Source: Purshia tridentata
Lineage: Eukaryota; Streptophyta; Magnoliopsida; Rosales; Rosaceae
Assembly (NCBI GenBank): GCA_003254885.1
Contig: QANT01005928.1
Span: 1-47,009 of the forward strand
Reading direction: 5' to 3'
DNA: 47,009 nt
Shown here: piece by piece, positions 23,601 through 35,178 of the stretch
How the letters are laid out: each line of letters starts with the position of its first letter
Numbering within the stretch: the first letter of the stretch is position 1
The notes under the pieces: model-generated
The model's database searches: none
Seen by the model: only the letters and a program-made list of their open reading frames with translations
Told to the model about the DNA's origin: nothing
Made by a program: the position numbers and the translations under genes

Positions 23601-26600
23601 TTTTGGTGGAGATCACAAAAGTTAGAAAGATGAGGGAAGTCCCAGATTCCCAATTATAAGGACGAAGAAGATTTACCTACCAGCATCACACCTTTAGATT
23701 TCTAGAAGTGCCTTTCCACAGTTTTGAAGAGATATTTGAACTTGGCCATGTACTCTAAAAAATTGCAATTTCTGACTTTATGAAATTAAATTTAAATTTC
23801 GTTTCCCAGATTCAAATTGTTAATAGTATGTCTCAGTTACTTAAACCAGGTTGATACGTCCTATGATTATTTCTTTGATTGTTAGTTCTTTTATTTTTAA
23901 AAACCTTTTGTTTTTATAGCATATAATATATTAACTTATGGATAGCCTTTTGGTTATTTTCTTATTAGGGCAATAGGGCAAATGTTGGAAGAGAGATTGA
24001 TGAGGTTACAACGAATCTCCAAAAGGGCAGTCACTGGAATTCTAGCCCTTCTAGCAGTAATTGCAGAACACCTTCAGGATATACGGACTATACAAGCCCA
24101 AGCAGCACCCATGCATCATCATGCGAAGATGCTGATTCTGGTATCTTCTGTCTCTGACTTTGTTAAAAGTGGTCATATGTACATGCCAATTTGGTCTTAT
24201 CTTGAGTTAAAATATGAACTCACCCTCTGGATTTGAGAAACTTCAGTTTAATTTAGATAATGAATGCCAAAATGACTGTGCAATGGGCACACTTCTTAAA
24301 TATGCTTGAGAGTTTCCATTAACATATGTAAATTGATGCAGGGGATAGTCACCAAGCAAGTTCCTTATTGCACTCAGTTTTTGAGTCACCACAAATGGGG
24401 AATGGTCCTCTGATGGACAAAAAAGATGTAGATCTCTCACTGCACCCGTGTACAAGTAATTTTTTTGTGTTTTCACATTTATTTTTTGCCCCAGGGAGGG
24501 GTGTTAATTTAGATTTTATTCATGGATGGCTTTATCTAATGCCTCTTACAGTGTGACATTTTAATTTGATTATTATAATCCTATCAGACAATCAGGATGG
24601 CCAGTCATCAATACATGGAACATATTACAAGCCACATTTTGAGAAAGATCAACCTCATTATAGTGATGACTCTGGTTATGTGATTGATTCCCAAAAAACA
24701 CTTGGTGTGGGATCCTGGGAAGAAATTTTGGAACAGTGTACAACGGGATATCATACTGTAACTTCTCATGCATCAATGTCTTCCATCCAACCTACTTCTA
24801 CTGGATTTCCCCTTGAGCGACAAAATATAACTCCAGCTGAGCATTTAGCAGGGGATAGAACATTAAAGCAGGAGTTTGGGAGTTCTCTTCCAATCCAAGA
24901 AAATTGGCAGGTATTTAACAGTTGTAGTGGTTCTTTAAATACTTTATGGCATGTTCCTTATCCGTTTATATTTTGTCTTATTGACACAGATAATTTTTGA
25001 GATGAGGTCAATTGCTTCCATTTGTATGTCTTGGTTTTGTTGAACTGCAGATACTTGAGGATTTATTTCATTATATGTGCATGTTGGGTGCTGCTCTCAT
25101 AGTGCCCCACTAGTTAATTTTATAGATATCCAAAACAGCTGAGGTATTGAACTTTTTTAAGATCCTAACTATAATATAAGTACAATATAATAACCCTGGC
25201 GTATTAATGAGGAGCATCTTAGCTGACTACCTCACTGTTTTAATATAATTTTCTGTTTGCATGATTTTATCCATGGATGCTCTGATGTGCTACATAAATT
25301 GTTTACTTTCTCTTCTGGAACTGTTTGCATCTTATATTAATAATAAAGTTTTCTTAAAAGAATTATGTGAATTTTCTAATTCTTAGATTGTTTATCCAGA
25401 TTCCTTTGGAAGACAATTCACAGTTGCCCAAATGCTCACCGGACCAGTCAATGAATTTGCAGTTGCCTTGTAATCTTGATGCTAAGTTATTTGAGCAAAG
25501 AATTAATGATGTAAATCTGAGAAATGCTCCTGAGCTTATTACTAACCCTAATCAGCGGAATGAGCAGCTTGTGCAGAACAACTATCAAACACAGCTTACA
25601 AATGCAGAATCTCAATGCTTAATCGTATCAAATTCTGAGCATGACATTCCTAAAGATGGGAATATCAACTATGCTCTCACTTTGAGACAGCAATTATTAG
25701 ATAGAGAAGAGGGTTTGAAGAAAGTTGACAGCTTTTCTAGGTGGGTTTCCAAGGAACTCGGAGAGGTAGATGATTTGCAGATGCAATCCTCATCTGGTAT
25801 TTCATGGAGCACGGTTGATTGTGAAAATGTAGTTAATGATTCCTCATTGAGCCCCTCTATCTCCCAGGACCAGCTTTTCAGCATAGTTGATTTTTCACCA
25901 AAGTGGGCTTACACAGACTCTGAAATTGAGGTACTGAGTTTTTTTTTGAGTTATTCAATCACTATTTTTTCCTTTCAGCATAGTTGCGGTACTGAATTTT
26001 GGAATATATATGCTTACTGCAAGTAAATATAATGCTTACGAAATTTGTTGTGAGAAATCATTTTTTCTTCAAATTAGTTTTGTTGTTGAAAATTGTATTA
26101 TCTTTGGGAGTTTTTGAGATATTTTGTTTTTACTTCTCCTCCCTTCCCACTACGTACGTTGGTTAAAAAATTTGCTCTTATATTATTCCTTTGGCATCTT
26201 AGTATTTTTCTTCTAACCCAATTACAATAATTTGCTCTCTGACTTTAAATATATTTTCTATTCAACTACCAAATACTCTATTATGTCCATTTCTATTGTG
26301 ATCACTGCTTTCAAATCATTTTGAATATGTGGCATGCCTTTTGTAGATCTGATGGTTGTCATTTTATATGCCCATGAGCTCGATTTCTTATTGTCATTGC
26401 ATTTGCTGATGTAAAACAGGTTCGGGTTATTGGAGCATTCTTGATAAGTCAACAAGATGTAGTCAAATATAACTGGTCTTGTATGTTTGGGGAAGTGGAG
26501 GTTCCTGCAGAGGTTATAGCTGATGGGGTTCTTTCTTGTTGTGCTCCACCTCACGGGGTGGGGCAAGTCCCTTTCTATGTAACCTGTTCCAACAGGTTAG

Positions 26601-27334
26601 CTTGTAGTGAAGTAAGGGAGTTTGATTATCATGATTATCAAATAAGCTCCCCAAAAGGTTTAGATATGACAGATAATAGTGCTACCGATGAAATGCATCT
26701 TCACTTGCGTCTGGAGAAGTTACTGTCTCTTACATCTGTTAGCCCTCCAGGTCAACTATTTGAAGGTGTTAAGGAGAAACAAAACTTAATTAGTAAAATC
26801 ATTTCACTGAAGGAGGACGAGGAATATTCACATGTGCCAATGCCAGTCAATGATCTGCTCCAACATGATGGGATGGAACATCTTATAAAGATGATGAAAG
26901 AGAAGTTGTACACTTGGCTTCTTCATAAAGCAATAGAGGATGGTAAAGGACCTAGTGTATTAGATGATGAGGGTCAAGGCGTGCTACATTTAGCAGCTGC
27001 TCTTGGTTATGATTGGGCCATAATACCCATTGAAACTGCAGGAGTTAGTATCAATTTTCGTGACGTTAATGGATGGACTGCCCTTCATTGGGCAGCATTC
27101 TATGGCAGGCAAGGACATCAGTACCTTTTTTTGTCTTTTCTTTTTTTTAATTTTTTTAATTTTTTAATCTAGCTTCTGTTGAATTTTCTCTTACTCTTTG
27201 TTGCATATGCAAAGCAACTCAGGGACTCTGGCATATAATTAAATCTATTCCTCACCTATTTAAGCATCTAGACTTTGTTACCACAACTTTTGCAAAGCCC
27301 AGAAGCTATTTGACTTGTAAAGCATTGAGCAGTA

Positions 27335-27368
<34 letters not shown>

Positions 27369-29981
27369 AACACACACGCACACGCGCACACACACACACA
27401 CTATATTCACATGCACAGATAAACTAGTGTTTTTACACAATATTATAATGACAAAGGCCTTAAAAAATTATTTTAATCTAAACTTTTTAAGCTTTAAGCT
27501 ATATATTTCCTTTAACTTTTCATCCTCTTAAATTGCTTGCAAATTGTTATAGACTAGCTCAAAAGCATACTGAATAAATGCATTGTTCACCTGGCTTGTC
27601 TTGTTTTTGAATTACTATCTACTACTATTAATCTTCGTCCTGTTCCAACACTGCTCATATTTTAGTTTTCTCTGGTTTTTTCTTGCCTTGAACCTATATT
27701 GAATTCAGAGAACAGACAGTTGCAGTCCTTCTCTCTCTTGGCGCAGCTCCTGGAGCGCTGACTGATCCATCTCCGGAATATCCTTTGGGTAGAACACCGG
27801 CAGACCTGGCATCTGTTAACAGACACAAAGGAATATCAGGTTTCCTCGCAGAGGCTTCGCTGACCAGTTACCTTGACTCCCTTACAATGAATGATGCGAA
27901 GGAAGATGGTGCTGTAGAAATATCTGGAACAAGAGCTGTTAAAACTTTTTCAGAACGGACAGCTACACCAGTGAATTATGGTGATATGCCAGAGGCACTG
28001 TCACTGAAGGATTCACTTACTGCTGTAACTAATGCCACGCAAGCTGCTGTTCGTATCCATCAAATGTTCAGGATGCAATCATTTGAGAGGAGAAAGTTAA
28101 CTGATTATGATGATGATGATGAGTTTGGAATGTTGGATGAGCAAGCAATTTCACTCATAGCTTCCAAATCACGCAAGGCGGGATCAATCAAGGGATTAGC
28201 CAATACTGCTGCAATACAGATACAAAAGAAGTTTCGTGGTTGGAAGAAGAGAAAAGAATTCCTGCAAATTCGTCAAAGAATTGTTAAAATCCAGGTCAAC
28301 CTTTTGCTTCTTGATTGCTTATTATTGCTTTTTTATGCTTCCAAAAAAAAAAAAAACTATCTTATCCTGGATAGCTATTGATGGTCTTTCTAATTTTGCG
28401 TCCCATTGATCTATATAAGCTCTTGATCCAAGTATTTTGACCATGGGTTGTTTTGTATATCAAAGTTATGCTTTTAGACTTGGGAGTGCCAGTTAAGTTG
28501 GAGAAATGATGGAAAGGGTTGCTGAGTTGTTGAGTTCTCAGAATTTTGAAACCACTTTCTAGAGTTTAGAATTTGCTTTTGAATTTGGGTCATCTGAAAG
28601 TTTTAATTGGCTATTTGATTTGGGGCTTCCTAATCACTTATTTTTCTTCCATCTTCTATGCTATTACCTTATGAAGTTAAGACATCCTTTGAGAAGAATT
28701 TTTCAGAATTGTCTAACTTTTTGGGTATTGCTTCTCTGGAAGATATATACCTACAACCATGAATGCTAACTTCCTGTTTTCTTTTTTTAAAGGCCCATGT
28801 AAGGGGACACCAGGTTAGGAAACAATATAAAGCAATCACCTGGTCGGTAGGAATTCTGGAGAAAGTTATATTGCGTTGGAGACGTAAGGGGACTGGTTTG
28901 CGAGGATTCCGACCGGATGCAGTTGCCAAGGATCCGAACCCACAAGTTGTGCCCTCAGAAGAGGACGATTATGATTTTCTTAAGAAAGGTAGGAAACAGA
29001 CTGAGGAAAGGTTGCAGAAAGCTCTAACTAGGGTGAAGTCAATGGTTCAATATCCAGAGGGGCGAGCTCAATATCGTAGATTGCTCAATGTTGTGGAAGG
29101 GTTTCGTGAAACCAAGGTATTTATATATCTAAAATTGTTGCCTTTTGTTCTCAAAGTCATATTATCTTAATTACAATTTGTAAAAATGATTTTTGTATTT
29201 TCTTCTGAGATTTTATCTGCTTTTGGTATTTACTGATACTGAGCTTGTAATTGTATGTTCATATTTTTATTGCGTGTTATTTGATTATTACAATATAACC
29301 ATATGGAGGCCATAATTTTAGGCCATCTTTGCAACAAAGCCTTTGAGTGGCTTTTACAATCATTCTAAAAGTCAAGTGTTATTTTAAATTTTGGAAAACC
29401 TCCTGTGTGAAAATCGTAAAATCTCAAATATCTTGATTACTGAACGCAAATCCTTCTCAAGGACTTCATTATCCCATTTGGGGTATTTAGCTCTGATTTC
29501 TATATGTGGGTGCAGGCCCTCTTATTTTCCATATTAATAATAAGCCTTGGGACACTGTGGTGTAATTTGGAATGGAAATTGAATGTTTTTCAGTTGCGGT
29601 ATGCAGTTTGTAGCATTTTTTTGTTTGCACGATATTCTGTCCCAAAGTTAATAGTGGAGGGCATAGTTCTAAAACTAAAATAATTTTGCAGACCTTTTTT
29701 CTACCTTGCCGTTGCAGTGAATTATTTTAGGAAATGTATGTCTGTCACCCTCTCATTGGGTGTCAGGTACTATTAGAAAAAATTGATGGTACTGTTAACT
29801 AGGTACTAAATACAATATCTGTTACCTGAAGTTTGAACTTTGAATCCTTGTTATGATCTTTTAGCAGGCAAGTGATAGCACCATGGATGGTTCAGAATAC
29901 AAGGCCGAAGGTGGTGAGGATCTAATTGATATTGACAAATTGTTGGATGATGACACTTTCATGTCTATAGCATTTGATTGA
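20665..29981 (+). CDS. CAMTA: Calmodulin-binding transcription activator (CAMTA1/2/3 group, CAMTA2-like)
   Basis: Ca2+/calmodulin-responsive nuclear transcription factor; the family binds CGCG-type elements and controls cold, defence and general stress genes. Thirteen exons: 20665-20704, 20805-20924, 22050-22165, 22399-22487, 23072-23114, 23969-24140, 24342-24455, 24588-24910, 25400-25930, 26420-27108, 27709-28294, 28793-29116, 29868-29981. The total is 3261 nt, 1086 aa, slightly longer than the Arabidopsis members. Domains: CG-1 DNA-binding (about 14-136; RKDGHNWRKKKDGK is a likely NLS), TIG/IPT (about 517-600; WSCMFGEVEVPAEV), ankyrin repeats (about 700-790; GVLHLAAALGYDW, WTALHWAA), IQ motifs (about 913-960; IQKKFRGWKKRKEF), calmodulin-binding helix around W958, and an acidic C-terminus (EDLIDIDKLLDDDTFM). 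The intron 10 donor is GC (a GT lies 12 nt downstream); exon 13 has a tandem acceptor. The CAMTA2 versus CAMTA3 assignment is inferred. Confidence 0.95.
20957..20978. repeat. TA microsatellite in CAMTA intron 2
   Basis: Perfect TA repeat of about 11 units in CAMTA intron 2, shortly after the exon 2 donor. Confidence 0.85.
21134..21724 (+). mobile_element. Solo LTR in CAMTA intron 2
   Basis: The 583-bp sequence 21138-21720 begins TGTTCCTTGG and ends GTTCTTAACA, the TGTT...AACA ends typical of plant LTRs. It is flanked by TTGT on both sides (21134-21137, 21721-21724); read one base differently the duplication is ATTGT. Inside are a possible TATA-like CTATAGATAGGCC at about 21330-21342 and GTGGGCGTAGCCCAATTTGG at 21580-21599, a motif typical of Copia-type LTRs. 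No primer-binding site follows 21724 and no second LTR is present, so it is a solo LTR. Confidence 0.65.
22555..22960 (-). mobile_element. LINE 3'-end fragment, minus orientation, with A-rich tail
   Basis: In CAMTA intron 4. On the minus strand about 22780-22690 encodes EELWDKVRFWSSLWASVS, closely like the pattern in PAA1 introns 3 and 5. A 3' UTR follows, running to TTATTAACAAATTACC, TTTCTCTTC and an A run at 22556-22562. The upstream part up to about 22960 is probably the same element. It is truncated and non-functional. Confidence 0.65.
27333..27404. repeat. Compound CT/CA microsatellite in CAMTA intron 10
   Basis: A CT repeat (about 27335-27359) runs directly into an interrupted CA/CG repeat (about 27359-27402). 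It is likely to be length-polymorphic. Confidence 0.9.
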
Positions 29982-30779
29982 GTTTGCTCTGATTGTCCCT
30001 GCCTGTACATTTTGCACGGCTGGCTTCTGGTGGAGTCAGTGGCTTATAGTGATTTGGGGTTCTGACTTGTCTGTATATATATCTGAGCAATTTAGAGAGT
30101 TATGTATGATATTCCAAGCTGGTTTGTAAAACATAGCTTGGGGGCATAGTTTTTAATGTGATTATAATTATATTTATGGTTTTTTTTTCCCCCTTTTAGA
30201 GACTTCGGGTAGTCTTAAAGAGTATACTAGTTCGGTTTGTTTAGAAAGTAGGTATTTTATTGCTGTTGTATATCGTGAAAAACATTGTAATTACCAATTT
30301 ACTTGTAGCTGAATTTATTAATAATGATTTGCTCCTTAGACATCAAAATTTGTAAGCCATAGGAGAGTTGGGTAAAATTATAAAACTTAATTCTGAAAGT
30401 TCTAAAAACTGCTGCAATAACCAGCATAGAAAAAAACTGGCTCGAGGCTAGTGTGTTCTATGTGTACAATATCTTTCTCATTTCTTGCAAAGCAGTGATG
30501 CTTAATGTGATTTCTTCTTCTCTACTCAAGCTCAACCTTCAGGAACTAATGAATACATTAACAACATTCTTAGGAACCTTTTATTTTGTGTCTAGTAAAA
30601 AGTTATGCTATGAGAGAGTGTTGTTCGTTAACTAATAACTGTTATTTCTAGCAAAGACTTCCATACCACTGTCAAAAAATTATACTAAACAAAAAATATA
30701 CATAAAATGGAACTCGAGCAGGCCACATAATCCTACAATGTTTTAATTTCAATATTGGCTCAAAAGATGAAGAGAGATT
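29982..30779. other. Convergent 3' intergenic region between CAMTA and the TOM1-like gene
   Basis: This 798-bp gap holds the 3' UTRs of two converging genes. No further gene is seen. A TATATATA-type run lies at 30074-30082 and AATAAT-type candidates for CAMTA polyadenylation lie near 30318-30324. The minus-strand AATAAA at 30580-30585 is listed separately. Confidence 0.55.
30580..30585 (-). terminator. Candidate polyadenylation signal of the TOM1-like gene
   Basis: AATAAA on the minus strand about 195 nt beyond the stop codon at 30780. Distance and motif fit a plant near-upstream element; not confirmed. Confidence 0.35.
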
Positions 30780-33700
30780 TCATTTTATGGGTTGATATTG
30801 ATCAGAAACGCGCCTTGGGGGCAGCTTTCGCAGGATGAAGAGCACCAAAGCAGATGGAACAATCTCTGACAACTGCACCCAAAAAATGAAAACCATATAC
30901 AGTATAAATTAATTATTCTGTAATAAGCTGTACAACACACTGATACTCTAGTTAGTTTTGCTTTCAATCATCCAGTTACTTTTGCTAATATCTTCTCAAT
31001 GAAAGTTCTTTCAAGGAAGGGCTTGGGGGAGAGGGTTTCAAATGTCATAGAGATTTAGGTTAAAAAACATGGAAGTTAAGGGTCCAAAACTTGCCATGTA
31101 ATAAATAAGGTTTAGGATGGGATGATTCAAGACATCGACATCTACATCTTTATCAAATGCTGAGACCGCGAGCTGTAACACAAATCGAGAAACAAGTATT
31201 CAGAAAATCAAGAATTTTCGGTTATATGTGCTTCACAATTGAAAGGAACTGACCACAATGCATCTTATCATGAAACAAGTACAGCAAATGCCGGTGACCC
31301 ATCCAACCTGCCATGTAAATAAGTTAGGCACTGTGATTCCTTACATAAATTGCAATACTTATTTACTTTCAATTGTACTGTCATGTACATACTCCTCAAG
31401 CATATCAAGTAAACCCACCATTGAAAGGTACTTAAACACAAAACTCCAATTTCATTTCATTGCTCAATCAAGTTAAAGAGAAAATTTTTTCCATTGCAAG
31501 TTGTGGGGAAATCATCAAAAACCATTTATCTTTTATACTTAAAAGGAGCCAAGACAACAAAGATATTGTTTTGAAACTTCAAAATAGAAAATCCCTAAAG
31601 GAATGTGCTTTGAGTTCAATATGCTTATAGCAACATCTAATATCTTCCAACGATTTCAAGCAGTAATATGACTACAATATAAGCACAAACCTCCTCTAAC
31701 TTTTAAATATAAGCACAAACCTCCTCTAACTTTTAAATATAAGCACAAACCTCCTCTAACTTTTTTTGACGGCCTCTTGATTCAATAGGGAAGTGCCTCA
31801 GCATGATAAATAACCTGAAGTCAAAATAAATTCAAAGGTAAAAACTTGTTTTACGACGGAAGTCACTAAACACTTGGGCGCTTTCACAGGGTTGACATAA
31901 GTTGTTACCTCCCACCATATATCAAGAATCCCAGAGCAGTACATAATGAAGTAACTGCAAACACATGTCGAAAGCAGATATCTAAATTGATCGTTACCTA
32001 ATAATAGTTACCTCCCACCATAATAGTTTTCCAAGCAAATAATGTTACTATCAGCAGTTAATATAATATCAACTTTTAACCTGAAAAAAAGAGACTAGCA
32101 GCTTCTACTGCCGCACGACTTCGGCTTAATCTTATGAAAATCCAGATGCACACCTATCATCATAACACAATGACCAGGCAACAGTGATTACCCAAGTGTA
32201 GTAGCATAATAAAATTCAGTCATTCTTGTAAGTGCCTAAGCATGTTCAACAATAAAATAAATCATTTTTACTTACCTGTATGAAGTATATAAATCCATTT
32301 ATAATATAATAAGCAGGTCTAAGTTTATCAGTCGGAAGGCTTCTTGCCTAAAACAATCATAAAGTGAAACAGATGATGTTAATCAAAGCACAGTAATTAG
32401 TCATTAGTCATATTAACATTTAGGGCAAAAGAAAAGTAGATATACCTGGTGATAGATCTCAGCCCAAAATAAAACAAGTAATGTATATGTCGAAAAAAAT
32501 AAAAGACCAGGAAGATCCATAAGCAGCATTTCAAGAGCCTGTCATATATAGGCCGTGCAATCAGAAAAGATTCTATGACAAGACGATACAAAACTTCAGA
32601 GCAAATGTTAGGGAAGCCTACTTTCACAGTGCAGATGTTTGTACTTTAATGGAAGCAATAATAATTGCATTAATTTTTACAGAGAGTAATACATCCTTGA
32701 CCAGTTGACCTATGCAATAATTGGGATTTCTTTCACATGTTATGTATTGTTTTATTGCTATCCTATAACTCTTCAATATTTCTACAGTGACAAGGTAAAC
32801 CACTGTTTATCTATTCTACAGTTAACTCTTCAATACTTACAATGATTTCACAGTAAATGAAACTGAATATTGGAAATGCCAACGTATGACAGAATCAAGA
32901 AACATGGAGCAATCAAGCAGTGTTCTTTGTAGTAATTTCATCGTGATTAGTAGCTACTACAAGACTCATGTTTGTGGAAAATTTCTATTGCTTCCATGTT
33001 TCACCCAGATGTAAAATTTAGCTCTGAATTTCGGTTGAATAATCTAACACAACTATGGATTGAAAGTATACAGAAGATTGATTATTTCTCAAACCCGAGC
33101 TAAAATCATGTTCATTGTTTTGGTCCATTGAATCAGAAGCTAATTTAATTCCTAATATAGACAAAATCAAAAAAAATTATTTCAATTATTTCTGTTCAGT
33201 TTCACTAACACAAGGTAATAGGGGAAAAATAGCATTCTTTTTCAGAATCATATGAACAGGGCAATTCACAAGAATCATTTTCGTATCCAGTCATTGTTGT
33301 ATCATTTTCTTATAGCCTTGAAAATACACTCAATGGTCCTGTATTTTAAAGTCTATTTTTCATATTACGCATTTGTAGATCAAACACTCTTCAGCAGAAC
33401 CAATACATTAAATTCTAGAACAGAACAGAATAATGGAGCTGCATATCATACCCGAGGTTTAATAAGGAAAACGCTCTTGTAGAGACCAAATAGAACCGCC
33501 CTCACTGTCAAAATGCATTTTGGTTTTCAGAAAACGCATATACAATAAATACCTGAACAAGTATGAAAAGCAATATAAAACCCTTACATCCATTCACAAA
33601 AAAGTTCATCATATGGAAAACCTTTTGTATTGTCCATCCATATTCTGGTACCCTTAATTGAATGCGCAAGAGTTGTGCCTGAAAAGAAACCTCATTAGCA

Positions 33701-34692
33701 GTTCCTCACGGCAAGATATGCAGGACATGCTTTTATTTCATCACCAAAATCTACAAGTGAAAGAAGCAAGAGCTAAATAGTTAAGCAGCATATTCACTAC
33801 CAATGCATTTGTCAAATTTGGAATGTGTAGTATCTTGGCTTTCCCTGTTCAATTCTCAGCTAAAGACCATACTACTGTTAGCACAGTTCCACATGGCCTT
33901 TGGATACCTTTGGAATGTGTGGTGTATAAGCACATGGACACCCTTTCCTTACAAGCTGGTTCAGTTTTCAGGAATAAGTTCTACATGGGTTTAACAATTA
34001 CATGCTAAATATGAATGTCTCACGTCTGTCAAGGGGAAGAAGACATTAATAAGATGTCATTGCTTTAAAATTCACATGTATCAATGTACCAACCAACTAA
34101 TAAGACTAGGCATATAGGGATCCCACTAGTTTTCTGATCACCATTGATTTTACTTATTTGGAACTTCACATATACTATTATTTAGGGAAGCGGGGAAGCT
34201 AAGACTGATCTGAATCTGGTTGAGGTTATAAATTAATCAATGTATACATATATAAAAATTTAATTTTTTCGTAATGACTAAAATTGAAAGACAAAGCAAC
34301 CAAAAAAAAGAAAAAAGAAGGGAAGAAATAAGAATATATATATATATATATTAAAGAAGCATTTTGAATTAAGAAAATCCATTGAAATGAGGAAGAGTAG
34401 GTACCAGAGCAACAAGGAAAAAAATAATAAGGGAAGAAATAAGAATATATATATATATATATTAAAGAAGCATTTTGAATTAAGAAAATCCACTGAAATG
34501 AGGAAGAGTAGGTACCAGAGCAACAAGGGAGACCAATGCATAAGAGGCACACAAAGCATAGTAAATGCCTCCAAATTGCCATTGTTGTTGTGATTCACTG
34601 TGAACCATCTCATGATTCCTCCACCATTGATGGTATTGATGATAATGTTGTGTTCCCTCTCTAAACACAAAGTTGTTCCTTATAACCTCCAT
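30780..34692 (-). CDS. TOM1: TOM1/THH1-family seven-span membrane protein (tobamovirus multiplication protein 1 homologue, host gene)
   Basis: Plant tonoplast-type multispanning protein (DUF1084). Family members bind ARL8 GTPases and are host factors used by tobamovirus replication complexes; the cellular role is poorly defined. Eleven exons on the minus strand: 34692-34516, 33678-33588, 33504-33452, 32538-32446, 32347-32276, 32153-32081, 31954-31909, 31814-31751, 31307-31254, 31172-31095, 30872-30780. This gives 297 aa, close to the usual 290. Conserved blocks are [81 protein letters not shown] and [14 protein letters not shown]. About seven hydrophobic segments are visible. Exon 2/3 gives NGLRA where NGVRA is usual. 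Intron 10 begins GC (ATG|GCAAGT). Two 5' splice sites lie within tandem duplications. Confidence 0.93.
31681..31764. repeat. 30-bp tandem triplication covering the exon 8 donor of the TOM1-like gene
   Basis: Units at 31681-31710, 31711-31740 and 31741-31764 (partial) are identical. On the minus strand each contains AAAAGTTAGAGGAG|GTTTGTGC, that is, 14 nt of exon 8 plus its donor. Position 31751 is the conserved exon end. Between copies the retained sequence has an in-frame TAA. Confidence 0.95.
34318..34528. repeat. 100-bp tandem duplication covering the exon 1 donor of the TOM1-like gene
   Basis: Copies 34318-34417 and 34429-34528 (period 111 bp, 11-bp spacer) match at 99 of 100 positions; the single difference is at 34382 versus 34493. 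Each contains the last 13 nt of exon 1, the donor CTG|GTACC and the first 87 nt of intron 1, including a TA repeat. The upstream donor at 34516 gives the conserved product. Confidence 0.95.
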
Positions 34693-34811
34693 CTCAGTTC
34701 AGTTGAGTTCAATTCTCATATAGCTGCTCTGCAATAACACATTCACAGCCAAGGAGGAGGAAGAAGAGCAAAGCAAAGGGAGTTGGCAAAATACAGAGCC
34801 AAGAAAGGGGA

Positions 34812-34860
34812 CACGTGGTCAGAGAAGAGAGAGAACACGTAGGCAGTGTAAAGCCACGTG
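34812..34860. promoter_or_regulatory. Cluster of G-box/ABRE-like ACGT motifs upstream of the TOM1-like gene
   Basis: CACGTG at 34812-34817 (in ACACGTGGTC), ACGT at 34837-34840 (in AACACGTAGG) and CACGTG at 34855-34860 (in GCCACGTGTGG) lie 120-170 bp upstream of the start codon. These are core sites for bZIP and bHLH factors (ABA or light signalling). Function is inferred from motif and position only. Confidence 0.6.
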
Positions 34861-34970
34861 TGGATCAACCCTCGTGGCATATTCGTTGATTGCGCAACGG
34901 ACATGCTTTACTTTTCTTTTGTTTTTCGGTGATTTTTACTTTTCTGTTTTTCATTGGAAATGTTCTTTTT

Positions 34971-35178
34971 TTTTGTTAATTTTACAATAATCCTACACTT
35001 ATTATATTTTTATATTATAATTTTATACTATATTACGTGGCGATCTACATGACATTAATACATTAGATCTTAAAAAATAAAAATAAAAACTATAAAAATA
35101 AAAAAATACACTGCCAATATAATAATGATACATAAAATAATATAAAAATATGGTAAAAATAACATTTTGTTAATTTTA
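34971..35178. mobile_element. Possible MITE flanked by 14-bp direct repeats
   Basis: TTTTGTTAATTTTA occurs at 34971-34984 and 35165-35178. The roughly 180-bp AT-rich interior has imperfect inverted ends (ATATTTTTATATTA near 35006, TAATATAAAAATAT near 35140). The long AT-rich direct repeat may be a target-site duplication extended by chance. Confidence 0.4.

Noticed and set aside
31681-31770. CRISPR-like array of 30-bp repeats
   Set aside because: The units are directly adjacent with no spacers, sit at a plant exon border and are a simple tandem duplication.
34226-34670. Duplicated reading frames rich in Ile, Tyr and Phe on the minus strand
   Set aside because: They come from the 111-bp tandem period with TA repeats at the exon 1/intron 1 border and are not protein repeats.
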